Assembly: GCA_036244995.1 (NCBI GenBank)
Contig: BTTF01000017.1
Location: 1-29,062, forward strand
Origin: BMS3Bbin07 sp036244995
GTDB lineage: Bacteria > Nitrospirota > Thermodesulfovibrionia > Thermodesulfovibrionales > JdFR-85
Length of the DNA: 29,062 nt
Reading direction: 5' to 3'
In this document: piece by piece, positions 15,537 to 22,523 of the stretch
Layout of the letters: every line of letters starts with the position of its first letter
How positions within the stretch are numbered: position 1 is the first letter of the stretch
Notes under the pieces: model-generated
Told to the model about the DNA's origin: nothing
The model's input: only the letters and a program-made list of their open reading frames with translations
Databases searched by the model: none
Position numbers and translations under genes: made by a program

Positions 15537-17633
15537 TTATTCCTTACCTGGTTCTTTTTCCGCCTTTCTCTCTTTAACAAGTTTCTGTGCAATGTGTCCG
15601 GGCACATCTTCATAGTGAGAAAACTCCATTGAGTATATCCCTCTGCCGGAGGTAAGACTATGCAGCTGGTTGGCATATATAAGCATCTCTGCCATGGGAA
15701 CAAGTGCTGTTATCTTCTGGTTCCCCCCGGCCTGGGGCTCCACGCCCTGAACCTTTCCCCTCTTTGCATTCAGGTCTCCGATAACAGAGCCAAGGGCATC
15801 ATCAGGTGTGGTCACCTCAACCCTCATGACGGGTTCAAGCAATACCGGTTTCGCCTCGGACGCAGCCTTTTTTAAGGCCATGGAGCCTGCAATCTTAAAG
15901 GCCATCTCCGAGGAATCAACAGAGTGATACGAGCCGTCAAAGAGCGTAACCTTTACATCCACCATGGGATAACCTGCCAGGGCACCCGCCCTCAGGGTCT
16001 CAACAACTCCTTTCTCTACTGCAGGGATATACTGCCTCGGAATCACACCACCGACTATCCTGTTAACAAACTCAAATCCTCCGCCCCCTGGCAGTGGTTC
16101 TATCTCTATCCAGCAGTCTCCATACTGTCCCCTTCCGCCTGACTGCTTCTTGTATTTCCCCTGTGCCCCGGCACGAGCCCTTATGGTCTCGCGATAAGGA
16201 ATCTTCGGGGTCTTCATCTCTACATCAACCCCGAACTTCCTCTTTAATTTCTGAATAGCTATCTCTATATGCACCTGTCCCATACCGGAGAGCAACATCT
16301 CGTTTGTCTCCTCATCCCTGTGAAACCTCAGGGTCGGGTCCTCCTCAAGCATCCGGTGCAGACCCGAGCTGACTTTTTCCTCATCGCCCTTGCTCTTTGG
16401 GGCAATGGCATAAGATATAATGGGTTCAGAGAACCTCACTTTTTCAAAAACCACCGGATTTGCCGCATCGCACAGCGTATCCCCGGTATTGGTTGCCTTC
16501 AGTTTTGCCACCACCCCTATCTCCCCGGGCCCAAGGGTCTGGGTGGGAACATGCTTTTTCCCGAAAAGATAGAAAACCTGGCCGATCCTCTCTTTAGCAT
16601 CCGATGAGGCATTATAGACTGTTGAGTCAGCATCAAGGCTGCCCGAGTAAACCCTCATAAGGGTAAGTTTGCCTGTAAACGGGTCGGCAATGGTCTTAAA
16701 AACATAAGCTGAAAATGGTTCATTCTCATCCGGCTGTCTGAGCACCTCGGAGCCGTCCACGGGATTTATGCCCCTGACAGGACTGATCCGGGCCATCTCT
16801 CCAGGGGAGGGAAGGCATAAGACTGCTGTATTCATCAGGAGGTCAATGCCCCGGTTCTGTGTAGCCGAACCACAAACCACCGGAATAAACTTCCTGGTAA
16901 GTGAACCCTCCTTTACACCCTCGAGAATCTCCTCTTCTGTCAGTTCACCACCCTCAAGATACCGTTCAAGGAGGGCATCATCCGATTCTGCAATCTTTTC
17001 CACAAGTTTTTGCCTGTAGTTCCCGGCATCTTCCATTAGCTCCGAGGGTACGTCAATCTCTTTTGTCCCCCCGTCTTCAAAACGATATGCCTTCATCCTT
17101 ACTATATCCACAATACCCTCAAAGGAAGACCCCTCGCCCATAGGGATATTCAATGCAATGGCCTCTGTCTCGAAAGACTTCTCTATATCACTGACAGCAC
17201 GGGTAAAATCGGCGTTCTCCCTGTCCATCTTGTTAATGAATATAATCCTCGGCAGTTCAAACTCACAGGCATATTTCCATATCTTCTCGGTCTCCGCCTT
17301 AACACCTGATATTGCGCTGACTATTATTACTGCACCATCGGATACCCTCAGACAGCCCCTTGCATCCTCTATAAAATTAATGAACCCGGGGGTATCAATG
17401 ATGTTTATCCTGTAAACATTCCAGTCACAACAGGCAACGGCAGAAGATATGGTGATTTTCCGCTCTATCTCTTCAGGATCAAAATCGGTTACAGTATTCC
17501 CTGCCTCCACGCTTCCCATCCTGTCAACGGCGCCTGCACTATAAAGTATGGCCTCCACCAAAGAGGTCTTGCCGGCACCCCCATGTGCCACAATCGAAAA
17601 GTTCCTGATCATGGAAACAGCATGCTTAGCCAT
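15537..17633 (-). CDS. Elongation factor G-like GTPase (EF-G2 type)
   Basis: A 698-residue protein with the full EF-G layout: G domain, domain II (about 290-380), domain III, domain IV (about 480-600) and domain V. It differs from true EF-G at key places. The P-loop reads AHGGAGKTS (16-24) instead of AHIDAGKTT. Switch I has ERKITI instead of ERGITI. The DTPGH motif is DTPGF, so the catalytic His is Phe84. NKMD is kept. This matches the divergent EF-G-like group found beside canonical fusA in many bacteria. Function is unproven; a translation or stress-related role is inferred. It is 38 bases downstream of the rseC-like gene and probably co-transcribed. Confidence 0.85.
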   Translation of the reverse strand: MAKHAVSMIRNFSIVAHGGAGKTSLVEAILYSAGAVDRMGSVEAGNTVTDFDPEEIERKITISSAVACCDWNVYRINIIDTPGFINFIEDARGCLRVSDGAVIIVSAISGVKAETEKIWKYACEFELPRIIFINKMDRENADFTRAVSDIEKSFETEAIALNIPMGEGSSFEGIVDIVRMKAYRFEDGGTKEIDVPSELMEDAGNYRQKLVEKIAESDDALLERYLEGGELTEEEILEGVKEGSLTRKFIPVVCGSATQNRGIDLLMNTAVLCLPSPGEMARISPVRGINPVDGSEVLRQPDENEPFSAYVFKTIADPFTGKLTLMRVYSGSLDADSTVYNASSDAKERIGQVFYLFGKKHVPTQTLGPGEIGVVAKLKATNTGDTLCDAANPVVFEKVRFSEPIISYAIAPKSKGDEEKVSSGLHRMLEEDPTLRFHRDEETNEMLLSGMGQVHIEIAIQKLKRKFGVDVEMKTPKIPYRETIRARAGAQGKYKKQSGGRGQYGDCWIEIEPLPGGGGFEFVNRIVGGVIPRQYIPAVEKGVVETLRAGALAGYPMVDVKVTLFDGSYHSVDSSEMAFKIAGSMALKKAASEAKPVLLEPVMRVEVTTPDDALGSVIGDLNAKRGKVQGVEPQAGGNQKITALVPMAEMLIYANQLHSLTSGRGIYSMEFSHYEDVPGHIAQKLVKERKAEKEPGKE

Positions 17634-17671
17634 ACAACCCCCCTGTTTTCTAATGGAATTATATAGTTAAT

Positions 17672-18100
17672 TTACTCAAGTATCTCTTCGACAACAGGTT
17701 TATATTCCGTCTTCTTCTCCATCCTCAAACTGAATTGCCTGGCAGCAATGAAGGTAAGAATAAAGAGACCGAATCCACCAACAGCAGAAAGCAGGTTGGG
17801 ATCAACTCCACTAAAGAACCAGGGAAGGAATTCCTTACCAAGTACCGATCCGATTATAAGCGCAAGTGCCGGGAGACCATAAACAAAAATTGTACCTTTC
17901 AAATATGAATATGACTTAAATACAACCTTGACCTTCTGCCCCTCTTTTGCCTTGGCGATATTGAGGGCCTCTATAAGTGCCCCGCCATCATCAGCAACGG
18001 GACATACGCCCGCGTTACACTTGTCACAGGCACTCTGACGCTCAACAAGAACCTTTGCAGTTACCCCCTCGACACTCTTTACAATACCTACTTCTTCCAT
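17672..18100 (-). CDS. RseC/MucC-family (SoxR-reducing type) membrane protein
   Basis: A 142-residue inner-membrane protein. The N-terminal cytoplasmic part carries a cysteine cluster, Cys25-x2-Cys28-x4-Cys33, shared with RseC/RsxC-associated proteins. Two hydrophobic segments follow (about residues 70-88 and 103-120, GTIFVYGLPALALIIGSVLG and LLSAVGGFGLFILTFIAA), then a charged tail. The family is linked to electron-transport (Rnf/Rsx) systems and to sigma-E control in other bacteria. No Rnf genes are in this window, so the partner is unknown. The ATG lacks a visible ribosome site, in line with a near-leaderless transcript from the upstream -10. Confidence 0.8.
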   Translation of the reverse strand: MEEVGIVKSVEGVTAKVLVERQSACDKCNAGVCPVADDGGALIEALNIAKAKEGQKVKVVFKSYSYLKGTIFVYGLPALALIIGSVLGKEFLPWFFSGVDPNLLSAVGGFGLFILTFIAARQFSLRMEKKTEYKPVVEEILE

Positions 18101-18109
18101 AATGTTACT

Positions 18110-18118
18110 ATTCTAACA
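18110..18118 (-). promoter_or_regulatory. Candidate extended -10 promoter of the rseC-like gene
   Basis: The minus strand reads TG-T-TAGAAT, an extended -10 element, with the hexamer at 18110-18115. The ATG begins only nine bases after it, so the predicted start is two or three bases before the codon. No matching -35 was found, as is common for extended -10 promoters. Confidence 0.4.
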
Positions 18119-18180
18119 TAAAGAACTTTATCTCTACCATACGGCTAAAGGGCTTGATGCGTAATTATCGTCATTGAAAG

Positions 18181-18189
18181 TGTTATAAT
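18181..18189 (+). promoter_or_regulatory. Candidate extended -10 promoter of the Dabb gene
   Basis: TG-T-TATAAT is an extended, consensus -10 (hexamer 18184-18189). No good -35 lies at 17 bases. Transcription would start near 18196, about 60 bases before the ATG at 18255. It is divergent from the rseC-like promoter 70 bases to the left. Confidence 0.5.
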
Positions 18190-18254
18190 TAGTTTTTAAA
18201 ACGTAATTTAGTGCTGATAACACAGGGAGAACTTCCCGAAAGAAAGGAGCTGAG

Positions 18255-18548
18255 ATGTTAAAACATATCGTACTTTTCAAACTGAAACATGAGGCATCAG
18301 CTGAAGACCTCCAGCAGCTTGTCGAGGATTTAAGGGGCCTGGAGGAAACAACAGAAGGTATCATGAAAGAATGCCTGGTAGCACTTGATGTATTGCCTTC
18401 CGATAGATCATATGACATTATCCTTGACTCTACGTTCGATTCGCTTGACCACCTGCAACAGTATCTCGTTCATCCCAAACACATGGAGGTTGTAAAAAAT
18501 ATCAGACGGCTTTGCGCCTCTGTAGCCAAGGTAGACTACGAAATATAG
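18255..18548 (+). CDS. Dabb (stress-responsive alpha/beta-barrel) domain protein
   Basis: A 97-residue single-domain protein. It begins MLKHIVLFKLKHEASAEDLQQLVEDLRGLE, the standard opening of the Dabb dimeric ferredoxin-like barrel, in which an N-terminal strand carrying HIVLFK is followed by a helix. A YDIILDSTFDSLDHLQQYLVHPKHMEVVKNI segment near residues 54-84 is the second half of the fold. AAAGGAG is positioned before the ATG. The gene stands alone and faces a convergent glycosyltransferase. Members of this family vary in function, and no substrate can be named. A related 3' end, now broken, lies at 20742-20821. Confidence 0.85.
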   Translation: MLKHIVLFKLKHEASAEDLQQLVEDLRGLEETTEGIMKECLVALDVLPSDRSYDIILDSTFDSLDHLQQYLVHPKHMEVVKNIRRLCASVAKVDYEI

Positions 18549-18578
18549 AAACCGGAGCCTGTCTGAAAACTCTATGAA

Positions 18579-18666
18579 TGTCACACTGAACCCGCTTTAA
18601 ACTTCTTTCAGGGTTTCGTATCCCGTTATTTTTATTTAGAGTGCTGAAAATAAATCCAGCATGACA
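18579..18666. repeat. Degenerate dispersed-repeat-like sequence with TGTCA/TGACA ends
   Basis: An 88-bp stretch in the convergent gap begins TGTCACACTGAA and ends ATCCAGCATGACA. The two ends pair imperfectly as inverted repeats (about 9 of 12 positions). An inner GCTG...CAGC hairpin lies near 18643-18660. The layout recalls the TGTCATTCC...GGAATGACA core inside the 12007-12142 element. It may be a second, decayed copy of a similar small repeat. Confidence 0.4.
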
Positions 18667-18747
18667 AAGTGTGTTATTCTGTTAGGTTACAGAGAGGCTC
18701 CCAACCCTGTTTTATCGCTGAATCCGGGGTCTCAATGCCTGATTGCA

Positions 18748-20673
18748 TCAATTCTTGTCCTGTTCAGACTTTCTGATCCAGATTTCATTGTCGTTAATCA
18801 TCCTGTAAAAGACAAAGTTCTTTTTGAGATAAGCCAGGACTATAGGGAACCTGACTTCATTGGAAAAGCCTTCAAAGTCAAAGCCACTGACAGAATTATA
18901 CCAGTCACTGTTTGTATAGAGGACATACTTGATGTTTGCCTTCTTTAAATCTTCAACCACTTCCTCCTGATAAAAATGCGGCATAGCGTACACTAACGCC
19001 GGGAACCGCGTCGGCGCCGGCTGGTCTATAAAATAATACCAGCTCGCCTCATTTGTAAAAGTAAAAAACTTTTCATCATCCTTAAGGTTATCCTTCAGAA
19101 ACTTTATGGTTGCCTTATATTTATCAAGAATAAAATAAGAGTCTTTCACGTTAATCGGAAACCGTTTTGTAATCAAATCTTTTTTATATATCCTGTAAAC
19201 ACCACCGACAGAAGTTACAATAACTATAAAAGTAACTGCATATACGAGTATTTTTCTGAAATTCCTGAATCTCTTCCTCTGAAGAGAACCAGCCAGATAA
19301 TGTTTTATCAGTATATACATGGACAATATGTAAGTCAGGGGAGAACTGTAGGCAACGTGCATCCAGTCAGCACGTCCCAAAGCACTTCTGTAAAAGAATA
19401 TCGACATCAGCAACAAACAGAATTCTATAAAATACTTTTCAATAAACTTTCTGAACGCGGGCCTGACTTTCCCGTCATTCAGATACAACTCCTGGATGAA
19501 CTTATAGGTAACCCAAAAAGTATTTGCAGCTATAAGGACACAAACCGTCAAATAAGCTATCTCCCAAACAGGATATATAAAACCACCCTGCAACCCCCTG
19601 TATTTCGTCAAAATCAGGAACGTATAATCAAAAAAGTCATAAAAAGCTCCGCGGAACAAAACGTTTAACAACAGAATTGCCGACAAGAGTCCGAGAAATG
19701 AAGCCGCCAGATAATGACGCCTGACCGGACTTTTGTGAAAGAAGAGGAAGTACAAAATGGGAGATACAATCAGGTAGGTTGCAAATAGATAGGCTCCCCT
19801 GTCGACTGAATAACCGAAGGATGCCAGAGGGATAAACGAAAAGAAAAAAACAGTTATCAGGAATTTTTTTGTGTTAATCTGCTTCAGGTCTGTAAACCGG
19901 TACAGTACTGGAATTGTAAGCAGAAAGGAAAACGTGGTTACATCCATGGTTTTAAAAAACATTATTCTTCTTGAGAAACCAAACAGATGTTTATAGAAAA
20001 GGGACAAGGTCAGAAAAACAATAAAGTAGTACAAATAATTTCCACGAAAGAGCTGCATCAGGAAAACAGCAAGCATTATGAATAAGAAAACTTTAAGGAT
20101 AGACTCCAGTGCCCTGACCGAACCAATTGACTTCCCGAAAAGTTTAAAGGCCACGACTGAACGGACGGGATCCTCAAAAACACCGTGCAGAAACAAGAAA
20201 TCCTTATATGGAATTTCCCCGGCCATATAGGATATAGCAGGCCCCAAAGTCTCGCCTTCATGCATTGCATCGAATTTTCCGGTAGAACGGTAATTCGGAA
20301 TATTAATTGAGGTTGTGATTGCCAAAATAAACAGAATTACCGCAAAAATCTTTTTATTCACTGACGGCAACGGTAAATCATCCGTAGAATCATATCCGGA
20401 AGAATCTTTTTTCTCCCTGAAGCATATACTGTTAAAACCTCCTATGTTCAGAAGGTACATCAGGAAGAGTATTAGTAAAGGCATGAACAAAAAGACCGCA
20501 AACCTGACTGAATTATTTGCAGGGTTATACTTTGCAACCGTAAGCACCCCTGTGACACCCCACGGGTTTGAATACGGAAGAGTTATCTTGCCCCAGAATA
20601 ATAAACCAAGGGAAATACCAAGAACAAATGCTGCAAGCAGGAGTAAAAACTTTATATTCTTGCCCTGTTTCAT
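18748..20673 (-). CDS. Multi-pass membrane protein, GT-C-type glycosyltransferase-like
   Basis: A 641-residue integral membrane protein with about ten or more hydrophobic segments from residue 8 to about 490, then a soluble C-terminal domain. Between the second and third segments is a loop reading FDAMHEGETLGPAISYMAGEIPYKDFLFLHG (residues about 132-162). The acidic residues followed by G-x-x-PY-x-DF-x-x-x-HG match the GT-C/family-39 layout, where the first loop holds the catalytic acid. It would transfer sugars from a lipid carrier outside the membrane, but donor and acceptor are unknown. No ribosome site is seen. It is encoded in the same direction as the radical SAM gene 190 bases upstream. 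An O-antigen-polymerase-type protein is the alternative. Confidence 0.65.
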   Translation of the reverse strand: MKQGKNIKFLLLLAAFVLGISLGLLFWGKITLPYSNPWGVTGVLTVAKYNPANNSVRFAVFLFMPLLILFLMYLLNIGGFNSICFREKKDSSGYDSTDDLPLPSVNKKIFAVILFILAITTSINIPNYRSTGKFDAMHEGETLGPAISYMAGEIPYKDFLFLHGVFEDPVRSVVAFKLFGKSIGSVRALESILKVFLFIMLAVFLMQLFRGNYLYYFIVFLTLSLFYKHLFGFSRRIMFFKTMDVTTFSFLLTIPVLYRFTDLKQINTKKFLITVFFFSFIPLASFGYSVDRGAYLFATYLIVSPILYFLFFHKSPVRRHYLAASFLGLLSAILLLNVLFRGAFYDFFDYTFLILTKYRGLQGGFIYPVWEIAYLTVCVLIAANTFWVTYKFIQELYLNDGKVRPAFRKFIEKYFIEFCLLLMSIFFYRSALGRADWMHVAYSSPLTYILSMYILIKHYLAGSLQRKRFRNFRKILVYAVTFIVIVTSVGGVYRIYKKDLITKRFPINVKDSYFILDKYKATIKFLKDNLKDDEKFFTFTNEASWYYFIDQPAPTRFPALVYAMPHFYQEEVVEDLKKANIKYVLYTNSDWYNSVSGFDFEGFSNEVRFPIVLAYLKKNFVFYRMINDNEIWIRKSEQDKN

Positions 20674-20741
20674 AGTGTATATAAAGAATCGATTGCGTTT
20701 GAACTAAATAAAAGGGACCGGTTACGACGATTGTTTTTCCG

Positions 20742-20821
20742 GTTCATTTCAAACTCATGAGGCTTGTAAAAAACATAAACAGCTTTGCTCCTCTGCGGTT
20801 AAGGCAGACTGCAAAATATAG
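20742..20821 (+). pseudogene. Remnant of a second Dabb gene, 3' end
   Basis: These 80 bases align with the last 81 bases of the intact Dabb gene (18468-18548) at about 61 of 81 positions by eye, with one single-base deletion. After the deletion the frame gives LCSSAVKADCKI and a TAG stop, against LCASVAKVDYEI and TAG in the intact gene. Similarity continues for roughly 15 bases beyond the stop. Upstream, VHFKLM parallels VHPKHM, after which similarity fades. No start codon or intact 5' part remains, so this is a decayed gene end on the plus strand. Confidence 0.65.
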
Positions 20822-20863
20822 ACGCCGGCTCCAGTAACAATCGGTTTCGGGATTCTCGTTTTT

Positions 20864-21937
20864 TCAGGACCCTTTCCGGTTGAAAAGGGCATTTATATAC
20901 CTCTTTCTGTACGAACCGCGTGAGAAAATTGCTTTGGGTTTACCTGCAAATATTGCGCTCGGTTCAAAATAACAGTGTAAAAGGCATCCCTTGCAGTTAT
21001 CCGAAAAGGCTATGTGATCCCCAAGTTCTTCCCAAAGTTCCTTGAAACTTTTATTATTGTACGAATCAGTAAGCTCCCTGGAAAATTCGAAGCACGGGCC
21101 CAGCCTTCCATCCGGGGATATGCTGCACTGCAGGTAGATCGCTATGCACTTCATCTTTGGCACTTTAAAAGTGTACATTGCATCAAGCAGCAGATCGCTC
21201 ATCATTACCGGATACCCCTTATCCCTCAACTCCCTCAGTTTCCTTATCGTCTTCCTGTAATGCTCAATACTGCCGTACACCTCAGCGTAGCGCCTGGAAT
21301 ACTCCTCCGGACTCTTGTAATCAAAATGTGTCAACAACGGAGAGAACGTAAATGATTTTATCCCCAGACTTGTACCTATTTCCAGTATGTCGTCAAGTTG
21401 ATCATATGTAATCCTTGTCAGGATTGTATTAAAACCAACGTGCGGAATCCTCGCCACTGCTGCCTTTACCCCCTCTATCACGGTATCATTCAGAACCTTA
21501 ATTATACCCAGGTCTTCAGGAACATTCGGGTTTATGGTATCAAACGAGAAAGTCAAAACGTCCACGTAATCCGCTATCTCGTCAATTCTCTTTGATACAA
21601 GAGAACCGTTTGAGACAAGTTTGGCTACCATTCCCCTTTCCTTTATCCGCTTCAGGATCTGCGGAAGGTCTTTTCTTATAAGGGGTTCGCCTCCGGTTAC
21701 AGCATAGGCCACACAACCCGCATCAGCTACTTCATCAACGAGTTTCAGAATCTGCTCGGTATTCAGTTCTTCTGTTTTGTCATACCAAACTGAACAGTAG
21801 GAACACTTGTAGTTACACTTGTGTGTTATCCTGTGTCCAACCTTGATCAGATTCCTTTTATTCAAAAGGTTGAACTGGATCGCTGAATTCAACGTCCTGG
21901 CAAAGTTCTTTAATTTAATGCCGCTGTCGGATTTCAT
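20864..21937 (-). CDS. Radical SAM protein with C-terminal cysteine-rich (SPASM-like) region
   Basis: A 357-residue radical SAM enzyme. The cluster motif is Cys41-x3-Cys45-x2-Cys48 in HKCNYKCSYC, followed by the GGEPL motif near residue 78-82 and the SNGSL segment. The C-terminal part has additional cysteines (CIAIYLQC, GPCFEF, CKGCLLHC), the pattern of a SPASM or twitch domain that holds auxiliary [4Fe-4S] clusters. Such enzymes modify peptides, sugars or lipids; the substrate is not evident. AAAGGG lies six bases before the ATG. The neighbouring GT-C-like membrane protein on the same strand suggests a shared role in envelope polymer or lipid modification, but this is inference. Confidence 0.85.
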   Translation of the reverse strand: MKSDSGIKLKNFARTLNSAIQFNLLNKRNLIKVGHRITHKCNYKCSYCSVWYDKTEELNTEQILKLVDEVADAGCVAYAVTGGEPLIRKDLPQILKRIKERGMVAKLVSNGSLVSKRIDEIADYVDVLTFSFDTINPNVPEDLGIIKVLNDTVIEGVKAAVARIPHVGFNTILTRITYDQLDDILEIGTSLGIKSFTFSPLLTHFDYKSPEEYSRRYAEVYGSIEHYRKTIRKLRELRDKGYPVMMSDLLLDAMYTFKVPKMKCIAIYLQCSISPDGRLGPCFEFSRELTDSYNNKSFKELWEELGDHIAFSDNCKGCLLHCYFEPSAIFAGKPKAIFSRGSYRKRYINALFNRKGS

Positions 21938-22088
21938 GATATGCCCTTTAATTGAATGGTAAGTGATAGGGATTTACTTCTTACAAGCATATATAAAGAT
22001 TAGCACAAAAGATGAAATCATGTCAACAATGCTGACAAACTCAACGCTGACAAACTCACAATACTTCTCAAGATTCAACTTTACAATT

Positions 22089-22198
22089 AGGGTTATCCCT
22101 GCTATGGGTCTGTAGCCTTAAAATGTCCGTTGCACATGAGGGTCATCCCTTATGCGATTTTCAGGAGATTTCCGTTTGGTCTCTCCAGGATAACCCGG
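22089..22198. promoter_or_regulatory. Three spaced GGGTTATCC-type sites, possible activator sites
   Basis: AGGGTTATCCCT at 22089-22100, AGGGTCATCCCT at 22139-22150 and, inverted, AGGATAACCCGG at 22187-22198. The starts are 50 and 48 bases apart. The first is a perfect dyad (AGGG-N4-CCCT). They lie 275-385 bases upstream of the sigma-54 promoter, farther than usual but possible for an enhancer-binding activator. Confidence 0.35.
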
Positions 22199-22471
22199 AT
22201 TTTGTCTTATCCTCGATAATAAGCAGGGTCAACAGAAAGACAAGTAAACAGATTGCTACTCAACAGTATCATTAAGCATGGTCGATGCCTTCAAAACAAA
22301 TCCGCCGTTCAGTGAGGGATGGACGAATTTCAGAATATGATATATAATGTCAGGAGTATATATATTTTTTATATACACTGAATAGGGGCATATCATGAAT
22401 TGAAAGGGGAGTCAAAATAATTTTTCCTTATTTTTCAACTGGTTTATCAGCCGTCACCCTCGTCTGAAAAG

Positions 22472-22486
22472 TGGCAAGGGAATTGC
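22472..22486 (+). promoter_or_regulatory. Sigma-54 (RpoN) promoter of the receiver/NADH-module operon
   Basis: TGGCA (22472-22476) and TTGC (22483-22486) reproduce the -24/-12 consensus with the diagnostic GG-N10-GC spacing. The expected start is near 22498, leaving a leader of about 26 bases with a strong ribosome site. This implies that the operon needs an AAA+ enhancer-binding activator, and neither receiver protein encoded here has an AAA+ domain. Confidence 0.75.
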
Positions 22487-22523
22487 TATAACTTGTAATG
22501 TAATGTAATGAAAGGAGGTACTC

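Larger units (their letters stand above)
21938..22523. other. 586-bp non-coding regulatory interval
   Basis: No convincing gene is present. Contents: two copies of GCTGACAAACTCA near 22040-22070; three AGGGTTATCCCT-type sites about 50 bases apart (22089-22198); an AT-rich dyad GTATAT...ATATAC near 22357-22377; a second copy of GGGCATATCATGAA (22386-22399); a sigma-54 promoter (22472-22486); three tandem TAATG units (22496-22510) at the expected transcription start; and a strong AAAGGAGGT ribosome site (22511-22519) for the first operon gene. Confidence 0.7.

Noticed and set aside
18661..18948. Plus-strand 95-codon frame after the Dabb gene
   Set aside because: It overlaps the repeat and the 3' end of the glycosyltransferase gene; no domain and no clear ribosome site were seen.
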